This document shows, in pieces, positions 1 to 9,577 of a stretch of DNA of 64,000 bases. Source of the stretch: Cylindrotheca closterium (taxonomy: Eukaryota; Bacillariophyta; Bacillariophyceae; Bacillariales; Bacillariaceae); NCBI GenBank assembly GCA_933822405.4, contig CAKOGP040001714.1, forward strand, positions 124,001-188,000, written 5' to 3'. Position numbers and translations under genes: made by a program. Position 1 is the stretch's first letter. The number at the start of each line of letters is the position of its first letter. Under the pieces are notes generated by a model that worked only from the letters and a program-made list of their open reading frames with translations, was not told the origin of the DNA and ran no database searches.

Positions 1-912
1 CAAGTGATGGATATTGATAGGCACATCAAGTTGTTCTTGAGTGCCGTAGATGAATTTGATTCCACGAGGCGCCAACAAGCTACAACTAAGGACAAGAAAG
101 TACCTGTATGGCGTCGCAAACCCAACTATATTGGTCTTCTCAACTACCAGGACACAATCCGACAGATGGGCCCTCTTAGTCAACTCTCTGAGTTGGACTA
201 CAAGGGTGAAGCCTCCATCAAAGACATCAAGAGACAGATCAAGAATGGGCTGAGTGGAAACTGGTCTTACAATGCAATGCGCGGGTACTACTGTGACAAG
301 TCATACCAGTATGTCATGAAGGACTCTGCAATTGATGTTGCTGCCCAACTACAAGCAACAAAACCTGGAGAAACAAAACCTGCCGTGCTTGATTCAGCTT
401 CCGCCATGCTTGATGTCGCAACTCACATTGCTGGAAAATCACTTGGTGGTGGAACAAACAACACTGAGACCAAAACCACATTTGTTCCCCGACAAAAGAA
501 CTACACAAGGTTCAAGGATGAATTTACCGCACTTGAAAGACTTAATGGTATTGGTGACACAATTTTGGTTTCGGGATTAGTCTTGGACAATCATTTTTAT
601 TTGATACTGAGGGAGGGCATCAGAAATTGTATTGAAATAAAGCCAATTGCCTTCCAAAAGGAAGTGTGTGGAGCTTGCTACTTTTCTTATGGCAAGGTGG
701 ACAACGCCCCAACTTATGATGTGCCCCCAGTGTCCAAATCGTCTGAGTTCTTTTTGCTTCTACCCTTTCTTCGTGACAATGGGAAAATACCAGAGGATGA
801 CAGCAATAAATTCTACCTAGTCACATCTAAATGGAGGGAGGTGACACTAGCAGATGGAGACGGCTATAGGCTGCAGTTGCCAATAGTTCCTGGTGCTACA
901 TATGGGGAATAG
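1..912 (+). CDS. 3' part of an unrecognised, possibly mobile-element-encoded protein
   Basis: The frame is open from the first base of the window, so the true start probably lies upstream; about 302 residues are visible before the TAG at 910-912. The visible part has NYIGLLNYQ near residue 42 followed by GPLSQLSELDYKG, a polar Lys/Thr-rich middle, and a C-terminal part with two Cys (CGAC) and FFLLLPFLRDNG. Blocks of the type hydrophobic segment, G-P-L, Trp/Tyr-rich segment are, from memory, common in proteins of repetitive DNA elements in diatoms, but I cannot name a family. It converges on the next gene with only 38 bases between the stop codons. No catalytic motif of a known transposase or integrase was seen. 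Function unknown. Confidence 0.5.
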   Translation, partial: QVMDIDRHIKLFLSAVDEFDSTRRQQATTKDKKVPVWRRKPNYIGLLNYQDTIRQMGPLSQLSELDYKGEASIKDIKRQIKNGLSGNWSYNAMRGYYCDKSYQYVMKDSAIDVAAQLQATKPGETKPAVLDSASAMLDVATHIAGKSLGGGTNNTETKTTFVPRQKNYTRFKDEFTALERLNGIGDTILVSGLVLDNHFYLILREGIRNCIEIKPIAFQKEVCGACYFSYGKVDNAPTYDVPPVSKSSEFFLLLPFLRDNGKIPEDDSNKFYLVTSKWREVTLADGDGYRLQLPIVPGATYGE

Positions 913-950
913 TGCTTTTGTTATTAATAGCAGTTCTTGTTATTGTACAA

Positions 951-3074
951 CTAATGATTCAAACTCTTATGTTTGGCACTGGGAACGCGACGGCGAGAAG
1001 AAGTGGGTGCATTTTTGTTCTTTGTACTGTAACAGGAAGAACAATACCACGAAAGTGACAACTGGTGGGGTTGCCCTTCTGGCTTGCCTCCAGATTCACT
1101 CACACAAGCCAGGCAATAGTGGACCTGGGTCGACAAAGACTTTCCGTAAGATTGGCATACCCCTTTGCACCTGGAATGTTGGAGAAGCTTGCTCAAGGGC
1201 AAAACGGACGTTTCCTTTGTGTAGTACTGGACATCCCCTGCTTCCATGACATGTAAATCTATCAATTGTTTGCGGTGACAATGACAGCCGTCATGGTTAA
1301 TTGGTACAGTCGCCTTGCCTGCTGGTGCCTTCTTTGTGACTGTGACCTTCTCCTTTTTCTTCTTGACCGCTGCCACCTTCATCTTTTTGCTTGCGGCATT
1401 GTTGTTACTGCTCAGGTGTGCTGCCAGTTGCTGCCCCAGCATCTGCTGTGCCTTCTTTGTTTGCTCTTGAATCTTTGCTTGAGCCTCTGCAGCCCCAGCA
1501 GCCAGTTGATCTTGTTCGGCCAAGTGGTTCTTTGCCGCTGTGGCAAGTTGCTCCTGCTCGAGCACCAATCGAGTCTTTGCTTCCTCCTTGTTCCGTTCCT
1601 CTTCTTCCGTCTTCTCTTGGGCTGCAGCAGCCAGTTGATCTTGTTCGGCCAAGTGGTTCTTTGCCGCTGTGGCAAGTTGCTCCTGCTCGAGCACCAATCG
1701 AGTCTTTGCTTCCTCCTTGTTCCGTTCCTCTTCTTCCGTCTTCTCTTGGGCTGCAGCAGCCAGTTGATCTTGTTCGGCCAAGTGGTTCTTTGCCGCTGTG
1801 GCAAGTTGCTCCTGCTCGAGCACCAATCGAGTCTTTGCTTCCTCCTTGTTCCGTTCCTCTTCTTCCGTCTTCTCTTGGGCTGCAGCAGCCAGTTGATCTT
1901 GTTCGGCCAAGTGGTTCTTTGCCGCTGTGGCAAGTTGCTCCTGCTCGAGCACCAATCGAGTCTTTGCTTCCTCCTTGTTCCGTTTCTTCCATTCCTTCTT
2001 TGCTTTAGCCTTTGCCAATGCAGCAGCAAGTTGATTCTTCTTTTCCGCTTTCTTTTCCTTTTTCCTCCTCTTTTTGGTTCTCTTCTTTTCACTGTCATCA
2101 TTGTCGACACTGTCCCTTTTGGCTAAAGCCTTTTTTACACTGTTGCCACTCATGGATGGTGGCGGCGCCGAGGTGCCAATAGTTGCAAGAGAGTCACCAA
2201 TTGTTCCTGATGTAGCACTTTCATTGAAATACAGGTCAGCAATAGACTCCAAGGATGTCAGTGGCTCAACACTGGTGAATGAGCCCAATGGAACCACAAT
2301 TCGAGCAACTGGGAGGGGAGGGTCAGCATTTTGCACTTCTGGAGAAGCATTGTGTTTCTGCAATGCCTCTCGATATGTTTGCCTGACAGCGTCAACTGAT
2401 TTGGAAACAACCTTGAAAACATCTGAAGAACCTTTGATAACACCGTCATTCCGGAACTCAATCTGACAATTTTCCATCAACTCGGCTGCGAGGTCATCAC
2501 GGGAGAAAGGGACATTGACAGCAAGATAGACGTAGAGCCCGTCAACAAATAAACTCAAAACTTTCTGGCAGAATTCAGCATCAATTCGGGCCAACGCCAT
2601 GACAGACATGGTTCTAAGTTGGGGGGCATACTTGTTATCATCCATCGATTTTGCCAATGTTAACAATCCCCTGTTCACACCTTCTTTTGCAACCAGGGTT
2701 AAGAATTTTGTCAGAACACGAATATCTTCGATGTAGGCATGGATTCTGTCTTTAGTAAGCTGTCCGGAAGGTAGACGGCGGGAAAGGAGTGATTTGGCAT
2801 GGTGGAAATCGCATGCAGCCTTTGTTTGTGGTGGCAAGACTTGCAATTTCTGAACATTGTCTAGAGATGCCATGTACTTTGCTGGACTCTTGATAAAGAG
2901 GAAGTCACTTGGTACAGCTGCGGTGATTGCATCCAGAGCTGGTTGGTTGCCTGCTAGCTGGAGTGCCGATATCATATCGCCGTCCATCCCGGGGGAATAC
3001 ATCCCGTAGAGGGATGCAAGTTTAGGTCCGAAAGTTCTAAGCTTTAGGGCATTCAGGGTTTTTGGATTGCTCAT
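951..3074 (-). CDS. Coiled-coil protein with 43-residue repeats and Cys-rich C-terminus
   Basis: An uninterrupted 707-codon frame from ATG at 3072-3074. Residues 1-250 look globular and alpha-helical and match no family I know. Residues 310-360 are very basic (KKRTKKRRKKEKKAEKK). About residues 365-525 hold four copies of a 43-residue Glu/Gln/Ala-rich unit (RNKEEAKTRLVLEQEQLATA...), predicted coiled coil. The last 120 residues have Cys/His pairs (CHCH, CKGVC, CLAC, YCSSCY) that could bind zinc, as in zinc knuckles of transposases and other nucleic-acid-binding proteins. The basic tract plus possible zinc site suggest nucleic acid binding (inference). It is tail-to-tail with the preceding gene and may belong to the same element. 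Confidence 0.6.
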   Translation of the reverse strand: MSNPKTLNALKLRTFGPKLASLYGMYSPGMDGDMISALQLAGNQPALDAITAAVPSDFLFIKSPAKYMASLDNVQKLQVLPPQTKAACDFHHAKSLLSRRLPSGQLTKDRIHAYIEDIRVLTKFLTLVAKEGVNRGLLTLAKSMDDNKYAPQLRTMSVMALARIDAEFCQKVLSLFVDGLYVYLAVNVPFSRDDLAAELMENCQIEFRNDGVIKGSSDVFKVVSKSVDAVRQTYREALQKHNASPEVQNADPPLPVARIVVPLGSFTSVEPLTSLESIADLYFNESATSGTIGDSLATIGTSAPPPSMSGNSVKKALAKRDSVDNDDSEKKRTKKRRKKEKKAEKKNQLAAALAKAKAKKEWKKRNKEEAKTRLVLEQEQLATAAKNHLAEQDQLAAAAQEKTEEEERNKEEAKTRLVLEQEQLATAAKNHLAEQDQLAAAAQEKTEEEERNKEEAKTRLVLEQEQLATAAKNHLAEQDQLAAAAQEKTEEEERNKEEAKTRLVLEQEQLATAAKNHLAEQDQLAAGAAEAQAKIQEQTKKAQQMLGQQLAAHLSSNNNAASKKMKVAAVKKKKEKVTVTKKAPAGKATVPINHDGCHCHRKQLIDLHVMEAGDVQYYTKETSVLPLSKLLQHSRCKGVCQSYGKSLSTQVHYCLACVSESGGKPEGQPHQLSLSWYCSSCYSTKNKNAPTSSRRRVPSAKHKSLNH
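1501..1982 (-). repeat. 129-base in-frame tandem repeat, about 3.7 copies
   Basis: Units start at 1501, 1630, 1759 and 1888 (period 129 = 43 codons); the fourth breaks off near 1982. By eye the copies are almost identical at the DNA level, including third codon positions. This points to recent expansion or gene conversion rather than long protein-level conservation. All copies keep the reading frame of the minus-strand gene. Confidence 0.9.
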
Positions 3075-3498
3075 TATATAGTTGTGCTCCGAAGATAGAT
3101 GATTGCATCACCAAATTTTGGAATAGAATACGCATATATTATTGTATACCTTATTATTGCGATGTATCGAGATTCACACAAGTTTTTGAAAATGAACTTT
3201 CATGTGTATCGATTTCGCGGGCAAAATGGATAGTAAGGAGGAAATCTTCGAGGGAGCGAGGGTCCGTTGATGGGTGTCAGGTGCAAAACGAGGGGGGAAG
3301 GGAAATTTTGGTGGTTTCGTGTTGCGAAAGGGAACGAGGGAGAAAACAAGGGAAAAAACGGTTGAAGGAGGGACGAAACAGCCCTCGTTCCCTCAAATGC
3401 TCCCTCGTTCCCGAACTTCTCGTCAGCAGTGTATGTCATAAAATATATTTTTAGAGACGATGTCGTTTTCAAATGCAAGCGCTGCATTCATGTGAAGG
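3075..3498. repeat. Spacer with direct and inverted GGGAACGAGGG motifs
   Basis: The spacer between two minus-strand genes. GGGAACGAGGG occurs at 3330-3340 and its complement CCCTCGTTCCC at 3382-3392 and 3402-3412. A related GA-rich run (CGAGGGAGCGAGGG) lies near 3249. Clustered direct and inverted short motifs like this are typical of subterminal regions of DNA transposons, but no terminal repeat or target duplication was identified. No coding frame is convincing here. Confidence 0.45.
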
Positions 3499-5520
3499 TC
3501 AAATAGACTCTATATGCATGATTATATGACTATCGCTATCGTCGCCAGCAGCAGAGGTGTCCGAGCTGGATGGGAAGAACCGGAGACGCTTGTACTTCGC
3601 AGAATACAAGGCTTCTTCACTGTCACCACTTGAATCATCAGAATAGTTATCTTGACGTTCATTGAAGTTATCATCATCCCTTTCGCTACTGACACTGTCA
3701 GCTATCTCGTCTACTTCCGGTAGAAACGATATAACAATTGGGATGACAAAGGAAGCGCCGCACCAATTCCGACTGCTGCATCGGTCCTCCAAGAGAAAAC
3801 GTTTGTCTTCTTTTCGAGTGGATCGTATCGCCATTTTCCACAACCACAGTTCCAACAACGACGTGGCCTCCACTCGTTCGAAATATGAAAACTGATCACA
3901 TAATTCATCCAACCTTGGATGCCCCCGCTCAGGTTCCATTAACCTGTTCAGTCTTCTCGATATATTTTCTTTCCATGCTGGCAAGCCCCAAGTGGCCATC
4001 CGATCAATCATCCATTTCTGCACAACACTCTTTGTCATTTCCCTGGCTTCGCTAGTCCAGTTCCCAGCCAAGCCATCTAACGGACGCTTGCCCCATCTAT
4101 CTTTCCATCCTAGCAATTGCAAAGGATACCTGTCCAACAAAACATCGAGCAAATCTTGTCTCCGTTTGGCGGCAGAGAGCAGGACATGGAACGGAGTCAT
4201 GCCATATTTGTCTACTGCGTGATTTCTAAATCGGACATCAGAGCCAACGTTAGCACTCACTGAAGGCTTACAAAGGTCCACAGACCTGCTGAGTTGAAGA
4301 ATCTTGGTCGTAGATGCATGGTAGCACATATTGTGAACAAGGTACCCGCTAAAGCGACTTTTCCAAAACTCTGGATCGTCAAGATCTTCTTCATCCGAAT
4401 CATCTCGAAGAAGTGCACTTCGACTGATCCATGCATTAGGGCTGGCCTCCCACGAAAGATTGCGAAGCTGTTCGTTACCTCCCAACGAGTATTCTTCAAT
4501 TTCGATGGTAGAGTCAGGATGTATCTCCATCGATCTAAGACTGCAATTTGTGAATGCGCATTGTTGGATACTCTCGATCGTCGAAGGAATGGAAATCGAT
4601 TGCAAACTGTCGCATAACGCAAATGACTCCTGTGGTACGCATTTCAATCGTCCAGGTTTCAGAATAATTTCTACCAACGCAAAACAATCAAAGAAAGCAC
4701 AGTTCCCAAGATATTCCACTGTGGAAGGAATCGCAATCCTCAGCAGTGCGCTGCATCCTTCAAACGCCTGCTGTTCAATTTCTTTGATCCCATCATATAG
4801 CTGTATTTCTTCAAGCTTTGTGCAACTTGCAAACGCCTCTTGTTTGATGATTCTTAGTTGTTTGGGAAGATCGATTGATTTCAGGCTTCTGCAGTCGTTG
4901 AAGGCCTCGGCCCCGATTTCTTCAATTGTTTGTGGGAGGTTGATATCTGACAATGAAGCGCAGCCCGAAAAGACCATCTCTTCAATTTGTTTCACCCTAT
5001 TTTCAGCGGCGAACTTTACTTCATCCAACTTGATGCAGTCCCCAAAAGCGAGTTTACCAATGGTCTCGACCGTAGACGGAATCCCAATCTTGGATAACGA
5101 AGAGCAAATGCCAAACGCATTCGATCCAATCGTTTTCAAGCCTTCGGAGAGATTTACCTCCACCAAACCTGTACAAAGAAAAAATGCGTGGTTTCCAATG
5201 ATCTCTACAGAGGAAGGAATAGCCAACCTCTTCAAGGCACTGCATCGTCCTATGGCAATGTCCCAATCCGCATTATCCTCACTGTGCTGGTAGTCGCTAT
5301 CGTCGTCCTCGTCATTCGTTTCTGCCATCCAGAAACCATCAATCTGACGAAGATTGCACTCTCCTTCCGATGGGAAAACAATCTCTTGCAAGGTATCGGC
5401 ACAGTCTTGGCATACGATCATGGGGAGTACTTTTACGGATGAAGCAATGACAAGCCGCTCTGTGCCTTCTGGAATTCTTGTCGCTTCATTCATTCCTCCA
5501 TCATACGTAAAGGATTTCAT
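3499..5520 (-). CDS. BspA-type LRR protein with ankyrin-like segment (copy 1)
   Basis: 673 residues from ATG at 5518-5520, no intron needed. The N-terminus MKSFTYDGGMNE is shared with two other genes here. Residues about 90-345 are BspA-type (LRR_5) leucine-rich repeats of about 23 residues, pattern LxxIxIPxxVxxIGxxAFxxC. Residues about 435-500 contain DKYGMTPFHVLLSAAKRR, an ankyrin-like unit. A conserved C-terminal block follows: CDQFSYFERVEATSLLELWLW, then a Cys-Gly and VIPIVISFLPEV. The tail is acidic and Ser-rich. There is no signal peptide or membrane segment, so a cytosolic or nuclear protein-interaction role is likely (inference). BspA LRRs are known as binding surfaces in bacteria and protists, and the ligand is unknown. 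It is a tandem paralogue of the next gene, with a duplicated upstream region. Confidence 0.85.
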   Translation of the reverse strand: MKSFTYDGGMNEATRIPEGTERLVIASSVKVLPMIVCQDCADTLQEIVFPSEGECNLRQIDGFWMAETNDEDDDSDYQHSEDNADWDIAIGRCSALKRLAIPSSVEIIGNHAFFLCTGLVEVNLSEGLKTIGSNAFGICSSLSKIGIPSTVETIGKLAFGDCIKLDEVKFAAENRVKQIEEMVFSGCASLSDINLPQTIEEIGAEAFNDCRSLKSIDLPKQLRIIKQEAFASCTKLEEIQLYDGIKEIEQQAFEGCSALLRIAIPSTVEYLGNCAFFDCFALVEIILKPGRLKCVPQESFALCDSLQSISIPSTIESIQQCAFTNCSLRSMEIHPDSTIEIEEYSLGGNEQLRNLSWEASPNAWISRSALLRDDSDEEDLDDPEFWKSRFSGYLVHNMCYHASTTKILQLSRSVDLCKPSVSANVGSDVRFRNHAVDKYGMTPFHVLLSAAKRRQDLLDVLLDRYPLQLLGWKDRWGKRPLDGLAGNWTSEAREMTKSVVQKWMIDRMATWGLPAWKENISRRLNRLMEPERGHPRLDELCDQFSYFERVEATSLLELWLWKMAIRSTRKEDKRFLLEDRCSSRNWCGASFVIPIVISFLPEVDEIADSVSSERDDDNFNERQDNYSDDSSGDSEEALYSAKYKRLRFFPSSSDTSAAGDDSDSHIIMHIESI

Positions 5521-6190
5521 GGTGAGCGTACTGGCAATATTGCTTGATTATTGATTGGTTCGGAATGGAATCTTGTGAACGAAATATGGTCCACACTGAT
5601 TGACGGCAACAGAGCAGACCTGAGCAGTCTTTCTGATTGCGGATTAGGCAGCGTCAATCTGATCGCTGACAGAATGAGTGAGTGAGTCTTCAGTCTGTCC
5701 TGTTTTATCGTCGCAACAAACAGTATCGACAACAGACCGAACTCTAGAAGAGAAACAAACAGTGTCGACAACAGACTGTTTTGTGGGAAAGGCCAGACTT
5801 TATGACGGCAACAGAGCAGACCAGTGGCAACTTTCTGGTTGCGGATTAGGCAGCGTCAATCAATCGCAACCCTATTGCATTGTCCCAACAAGCAGAACAA
5901 CGATCAGCAACAGAACAGTAGACCTGCTAATCCTGCGGTGACTGGTGATAGACGTAAAAGCGATATTTATGTGATTCGGATCTGGCGGATCGAGAATGAC
6001 CCAGCCATAGGGACTATTTCTGTCGTTTTGTGCTTTGGTATTTTAATCCTTTCCACGGTACCGGTACTCTACATTCATATATGCAGGTCAAATGCGCTTT
6101 ATATCAACCGTTCAATGGCTATTCCAGACACCGCGATGAGAATCGACTTACTGTAGGGTTCATGACAGCTTAGCTTAGCTTTCACCAGAA
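5521..6190. promoter_or_regulatory. Upstream region of BspA-LRR copy 1 with duplicated module
   Basis: No gene seen. A roughly 60-base module occurs twice, at about 5601-5660 and 5803-5861. Both copies contain GACGGCAACAGAGCAGACC and end in GCGGATTAGGCAGCGTC. Fragments of AACAGTATCGACAACAGAC lie between them. The same pair occurs upstream of copy 2, so the upstream region was duplicated with the gene. GGGACTATTTCTGTCGTTTT lies at 6010-6029 and TACCGGTA at 6059-6066. A role as promoter or 5' leader is inferred from position and shared sequence. Confidence 0.55.
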
Positions 6191-8320
6191 TCAATCACCG
6201 ATATTGTCACCAGCAGCAGATGAGTTATCTGAGCTTGACGGGAAGAACCCAAAACGTTTGCTCTTTGCATAATACAAGCCTTCCGGAACGTCACTTGCAT
6301 CATCGGAAAAGTCCTCTTGGCTTTCGTTGAGGAGGTCATCGTCGTCATTTTTGCCACTCTCTTCGTCAGTGACCTCTTCTACATTTGGTAGAAATGATAC
6401 GACCATTGGGATTACAAAGTAGGAGCCACATCGATTCCGACTGCTGTCTCGATCCAAGAGAATGCGTTTGACTTCTTTTCGACTAGATCGTAAATCCATT
6501 TTCCACAACCACAGTTCCAGCAATGACGTAGCTTCCACTCTTTCGAAATATGAAAATTGATCGCATAATCCATTTAAGATTGGAAGCTTCCATGACAATT
6601 CTTCAGCTTCCAATAAATTGCTCAGCCTTCTCGATATATTGTCTTTCCACGCTGGCAAGCCCCAGGATGCCATCCCATCAATCATCCATTTCTGTACAAC
6701 CATCTTGGTCATATCCTTGGCCTCTCCATTCCAGTTCCCAAGCAGGCCATCTGACGGCCGATTACCCCATCTGTCTTTCCATCCAAGCATATACAATGGA
6801 TATTCCTCCAACAAAACATCGAGCAAATCTTTTCTTCGTTTGGCAGCAGAGAGCAGAATATGGAATGGAGTCATGCCATATTTGTCTACAGCACGATCTT
6901 CAATCTGGGCACCGGGTCCATTATCAGGACGAAATGAAGACTTCCAAAGGTCCACAGCCCTACGCAGTTGAAGAACCGTGGTGGTAGATGCATGATAGCA
7001 CAAATTATGAACAGGATATCCACGATACCGGATTGACCAAAACTTTGGGTCGTCCTCGAAGTCTGACTCGTCCTCGTCACCATCTGCATCGTCGTGAAGA
7101 AGTGCGCTTTCACTGATCTTTGCATTAGGATTGTCCTCCGACGAAATATTGCAAAGCTGGGCATTACGACCAAACGAGTAAGCTTCAATGTCGATTTCAG
7201 CGCCCGGGTGCAACTCGATCGATTTCAGATTGCAATTTGTGAATGCGCCCTCTTCGATAATCTCGATCGTCGACGGAATGGAAATCGATTGCAATTCGTC
7301 GCAATCGGAAAATGTCTGTTTTTGTATGCATTTCAATCGTCCAGGTGGCAGAATAATTTCCACCAACTCGGAGCAGCCAGCGAAAGCAAATTCTCCGAGT
7401 CTTGCCAATGTGGAAGGGATCGCAATTCTCAATAGTGCACGACAATCAGAAAACACATAGTCTTCCATTATGATCAATCCTTCGTGTAGCTGCACCAATT
7501 TCAGACTTAGGCACCCTTCAAACGCAGCCAATCCGATGAATACGAGTTGCTTGGAAAGGTCGATTGATTTCAGGCTTTTACATTCGTTGAAAGCTGCGGG
7601 CCCAATTTGCTTGATTTCATCGTGTAGCTTTACTTCTCGTAGCCTTGTGCATCTTTGAAACACGGCACTTCCGATGATTGTGAGTTGCTTGGGAAGTTCG
7701 ATAGATTCCAAATGTTTGCATTCATGGAAGGCTTCGGACCCAATTTCTTTGACTGTTGGCGGGAGGTTGATATCTGATAACCAAGTGCAGCAAGAAAATA
7801 CCAACTTATCAATTTTCTTCAGCTTACTTTCAGCGGCGAAGATTACTTCTTCCAACTTGATGCAATTGCCAAAAGCGAGGTTACCAATGGTCTCGACGGT
7901 TGAAGGAATCCTAATCTTGGACAGGGACGAACAAATACCCAACGCATTCGCTCCGATCGCTTTCAAGCCTTCGGAAAGATGTACCTCCACCAAGCCTGTC
8001 CAAAGATAAAAGGCATGGTCGCCAATGATTTCTACAGAGGACGGAATACGCAATGTCTTTACGGCTGTACAGCGTCCCACGGCCATTTGTCGACTTCGAC
8101 TGCTGAAGCCCTTATTCTTGGCTTCTAACCAGAAGCCATCAATCTGACGAAGGTTGCACTCTCCTTCCGGTGGGAAAACAATCTCTTGCAAAGTATCGGC
8201 ACAGTTTTGGCATATGGTCATGGGGAGTATTGTGACGGATGAAGCGATGATGAGCCGCTCTGTACCTTCTGGAATTCTTATCCCTTCATTCATTCCTCCA
8301 TCATACGTAAAGGATTTCAT
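6191..8320 (-). CDS. BspA-type LRR protein with ankyrin-like segment (copy 2)
   Basis: 709 residues from ATG at 8318-8320, closely related along its length to the gene at 3499-5520 (same MKSFTYDGGMNE start, ankyrin-like DKYGMTPFHILLSAAKRR near residue 476, and C-terminal VIPMVVSFLP). It differs by about two extra LRR units: a second KQL-type block, IDLSKQLVFIGLAAFEGC, has no partner in copy 1. It also lacks the acidic insert near residue 70 of copy 1. No signal peptide or membrane span. Likely a scaffold or recognition protein; ligand unknown. Same orientation as copy 1, 670 bases apart, consistent with tandem duplication. Confidence 0.85.
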   Translation of the reverse strand: MKSFTYDGGMNEGIRIPEGTERLIIASSVTILPMTICQNCADTLQEIVFPPEGECNLRQIDGFWLEAKNKGFSSRSRQMAVGRCTAVKTLRIPSSVEIIGDHAFYLWTGLVEVHLSEGLKAIGANALGICSSLSKIRIPSTVETIGNLAFGNCIKLEEVIFAAESKLKKIDKLVFSCCTWLSDINLPPTVKEIGSEAFHECKHLESIELPKQLTIIGSAVFQRCTRLREVKLHDEIKQIGPAAFNECKSLKSIDLSKQLVFIGLAAFEGCLSLKLVQLHEGLIIMEDYVFSDCRALLRIAIPSTLARLGEFAFAGCSELVEIILPPGRLKCIQKQTFSDCDELQSISIPSTIEIIEEGAFTNCNLKSIELHPGAEIDIEAYSFGRNAQLCNISSEDNPNAKISESALLHDDADGDEDESDFEDDPKFWSIRYRGYPVHNLCYHASTTTVLQLRRAVDLWKSSFRPDNGPGAQIEDRAVDKYGMTPFHILLSAAKRRKDLLDVLLEEYPLYMLGWKDRWGNRPSDGLLGNWNGEAKDMTKMVVQKWMIDGMASWGLPAWKDNISRRLSNLLEAEELSWKLPILNGLCDQFSYFERVEATSLLELWLWKMDLRSSRKEVKRILLDRDSSRNRCGSYFVIPMVVSFLPNVEEVTDEESGKNDDDDLLNESQEDFSDDASDVPEGLYYAKSKRFGFFPSSSDNSSAAGDNIGD

Positions 8321-9577
8321 CTTAGGCGAGGCTATAGCACTTGCTTGATCGATGCTTCTCCAGAATGGAATATTGTGAACGCAATGGTGGCACAGACTGA
8401 TTCACGACAAGAGACCAGACCTGAATAGACTTTCTGATTGCGGATTAGGCAGCGTCGATTCGTCAGTGGCAACGAAAGAGTCTGTCACGTTTTACCGTAC
8501 CGGTATGTCGTCGCAACAATCATAAACAGTATCGAGAACAGACTGCGTGTTTTGCGGAAAAGGCCAGACTTTGACGGCAACGGACCAGACCTGCAAAGTC
8601 TTTCTGGTTGCGGATTAGGCAGCGTCAATCACTCACAAAGAAGAAATCTGTCCTGTTGTACTTGTATTGCCGCAACAAGATGATCATGTTGCTTGGATCA
8701 ATATTGTTCGTGTGATAGTATTGGCATACTTGAGACAATAATGCTGATTCTATGCAGTGATGACCGGAGTATATTGGGACTATTTCTGTCGTTTTAACTT
8801 TATATCGTTTTATGTTACCGGTTGCGCGTACCGGTAGGCGCATACATACCATCGACTGGTACCTGGTATGATACCCTAATCACCTTACTGGCGATTGAGG
8901 ATTGCTGGTTCAATTTTAGAGCCCCAAGTCTTCATCAAATTCAGCTTTAATAGCAGTAGGACATTTAAAACTAAAGTGTACATGAAAACAAAATGTCTGA
9001 AAAAGTGCGCCGAACGACATGAAGCCATCTTGTTCGAGTTACTTTCTGTCCAAATCCATTTCTCTTGCTCGAGAGTTTCTTCTTGCTCTTCTTGTTGCCT
9101 GGTACCACTCTGTTGGAACAACCGTCAATTACCGAAAGGTCTGAGTGCTGAGTCAGTCAGTCCGAGCGAGTCAGAATACTGTGCATTCATCGCTCGTGTA
9201 ATATTTTTTTAAAATTCTTTTATATATACCGGTATATATGATAGCTTGAGGGGAATGGAACCTCTAAGTCGAGGCAAGTGTAAAGCACCTGCCAACGTTT
9301 TGCCAGGATTTTCATAAATAAAAATACGATCAAATTGTGACGCATTGACGCATGTGTTTAGCAGGTATCTGGTACCTCTAGTACGTTGTGTACGATATAG
9401 GTACACATAAAGGGCGAATCCGCGACTTGAGTCTCATGGCACACCATCCTTGCCGCAGAACTGAAGCTTGCACAATTTGGTTTCTGATTGTGCGGGAACC
9501 TCTTGTTGGTAAAATACTGTACCCGACATTGAAAGCTTGACCTTACAAACAAATTGACCCATTGTCAAGCTAAAATC
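8321..9577. promoter_or_regulatory. Divergent spacer with second copy of the LRR upstream modules
   Basis: No gene seen in about 1.26 kb between the divergent BspA-LRR copy 2 and the LRR receptor-like gene. The module ending in GCGGATTAGGCAGCGTC recurs at about 8402-8460 and 8572-8630, in the same order as upstream of copy 1. GGGACTATTTCTGTCGTTTT is at 8776-8795. TACCGGTA is at 8498-8505, 8829-8836 and 9227-9234. The rest is AT-rich and shows nothing else. Confidence 0.5.

Noticed and set aside
1501..1982. Regular repeats resembling a CRISPR-like array
   Set aside because: The 129-base units are contiguous with no variable spacers and are in-frame coding sequence.
1266..2126. Long plus-strand frame (286 codons) over the 129-base repeats
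   Set aside because: It is the antisense of the repeat array, Leu/Cys/Ser-rich without protein features. The repeats keep frame on any strand because 129 is divisible by three, so open frames appear on both strands.
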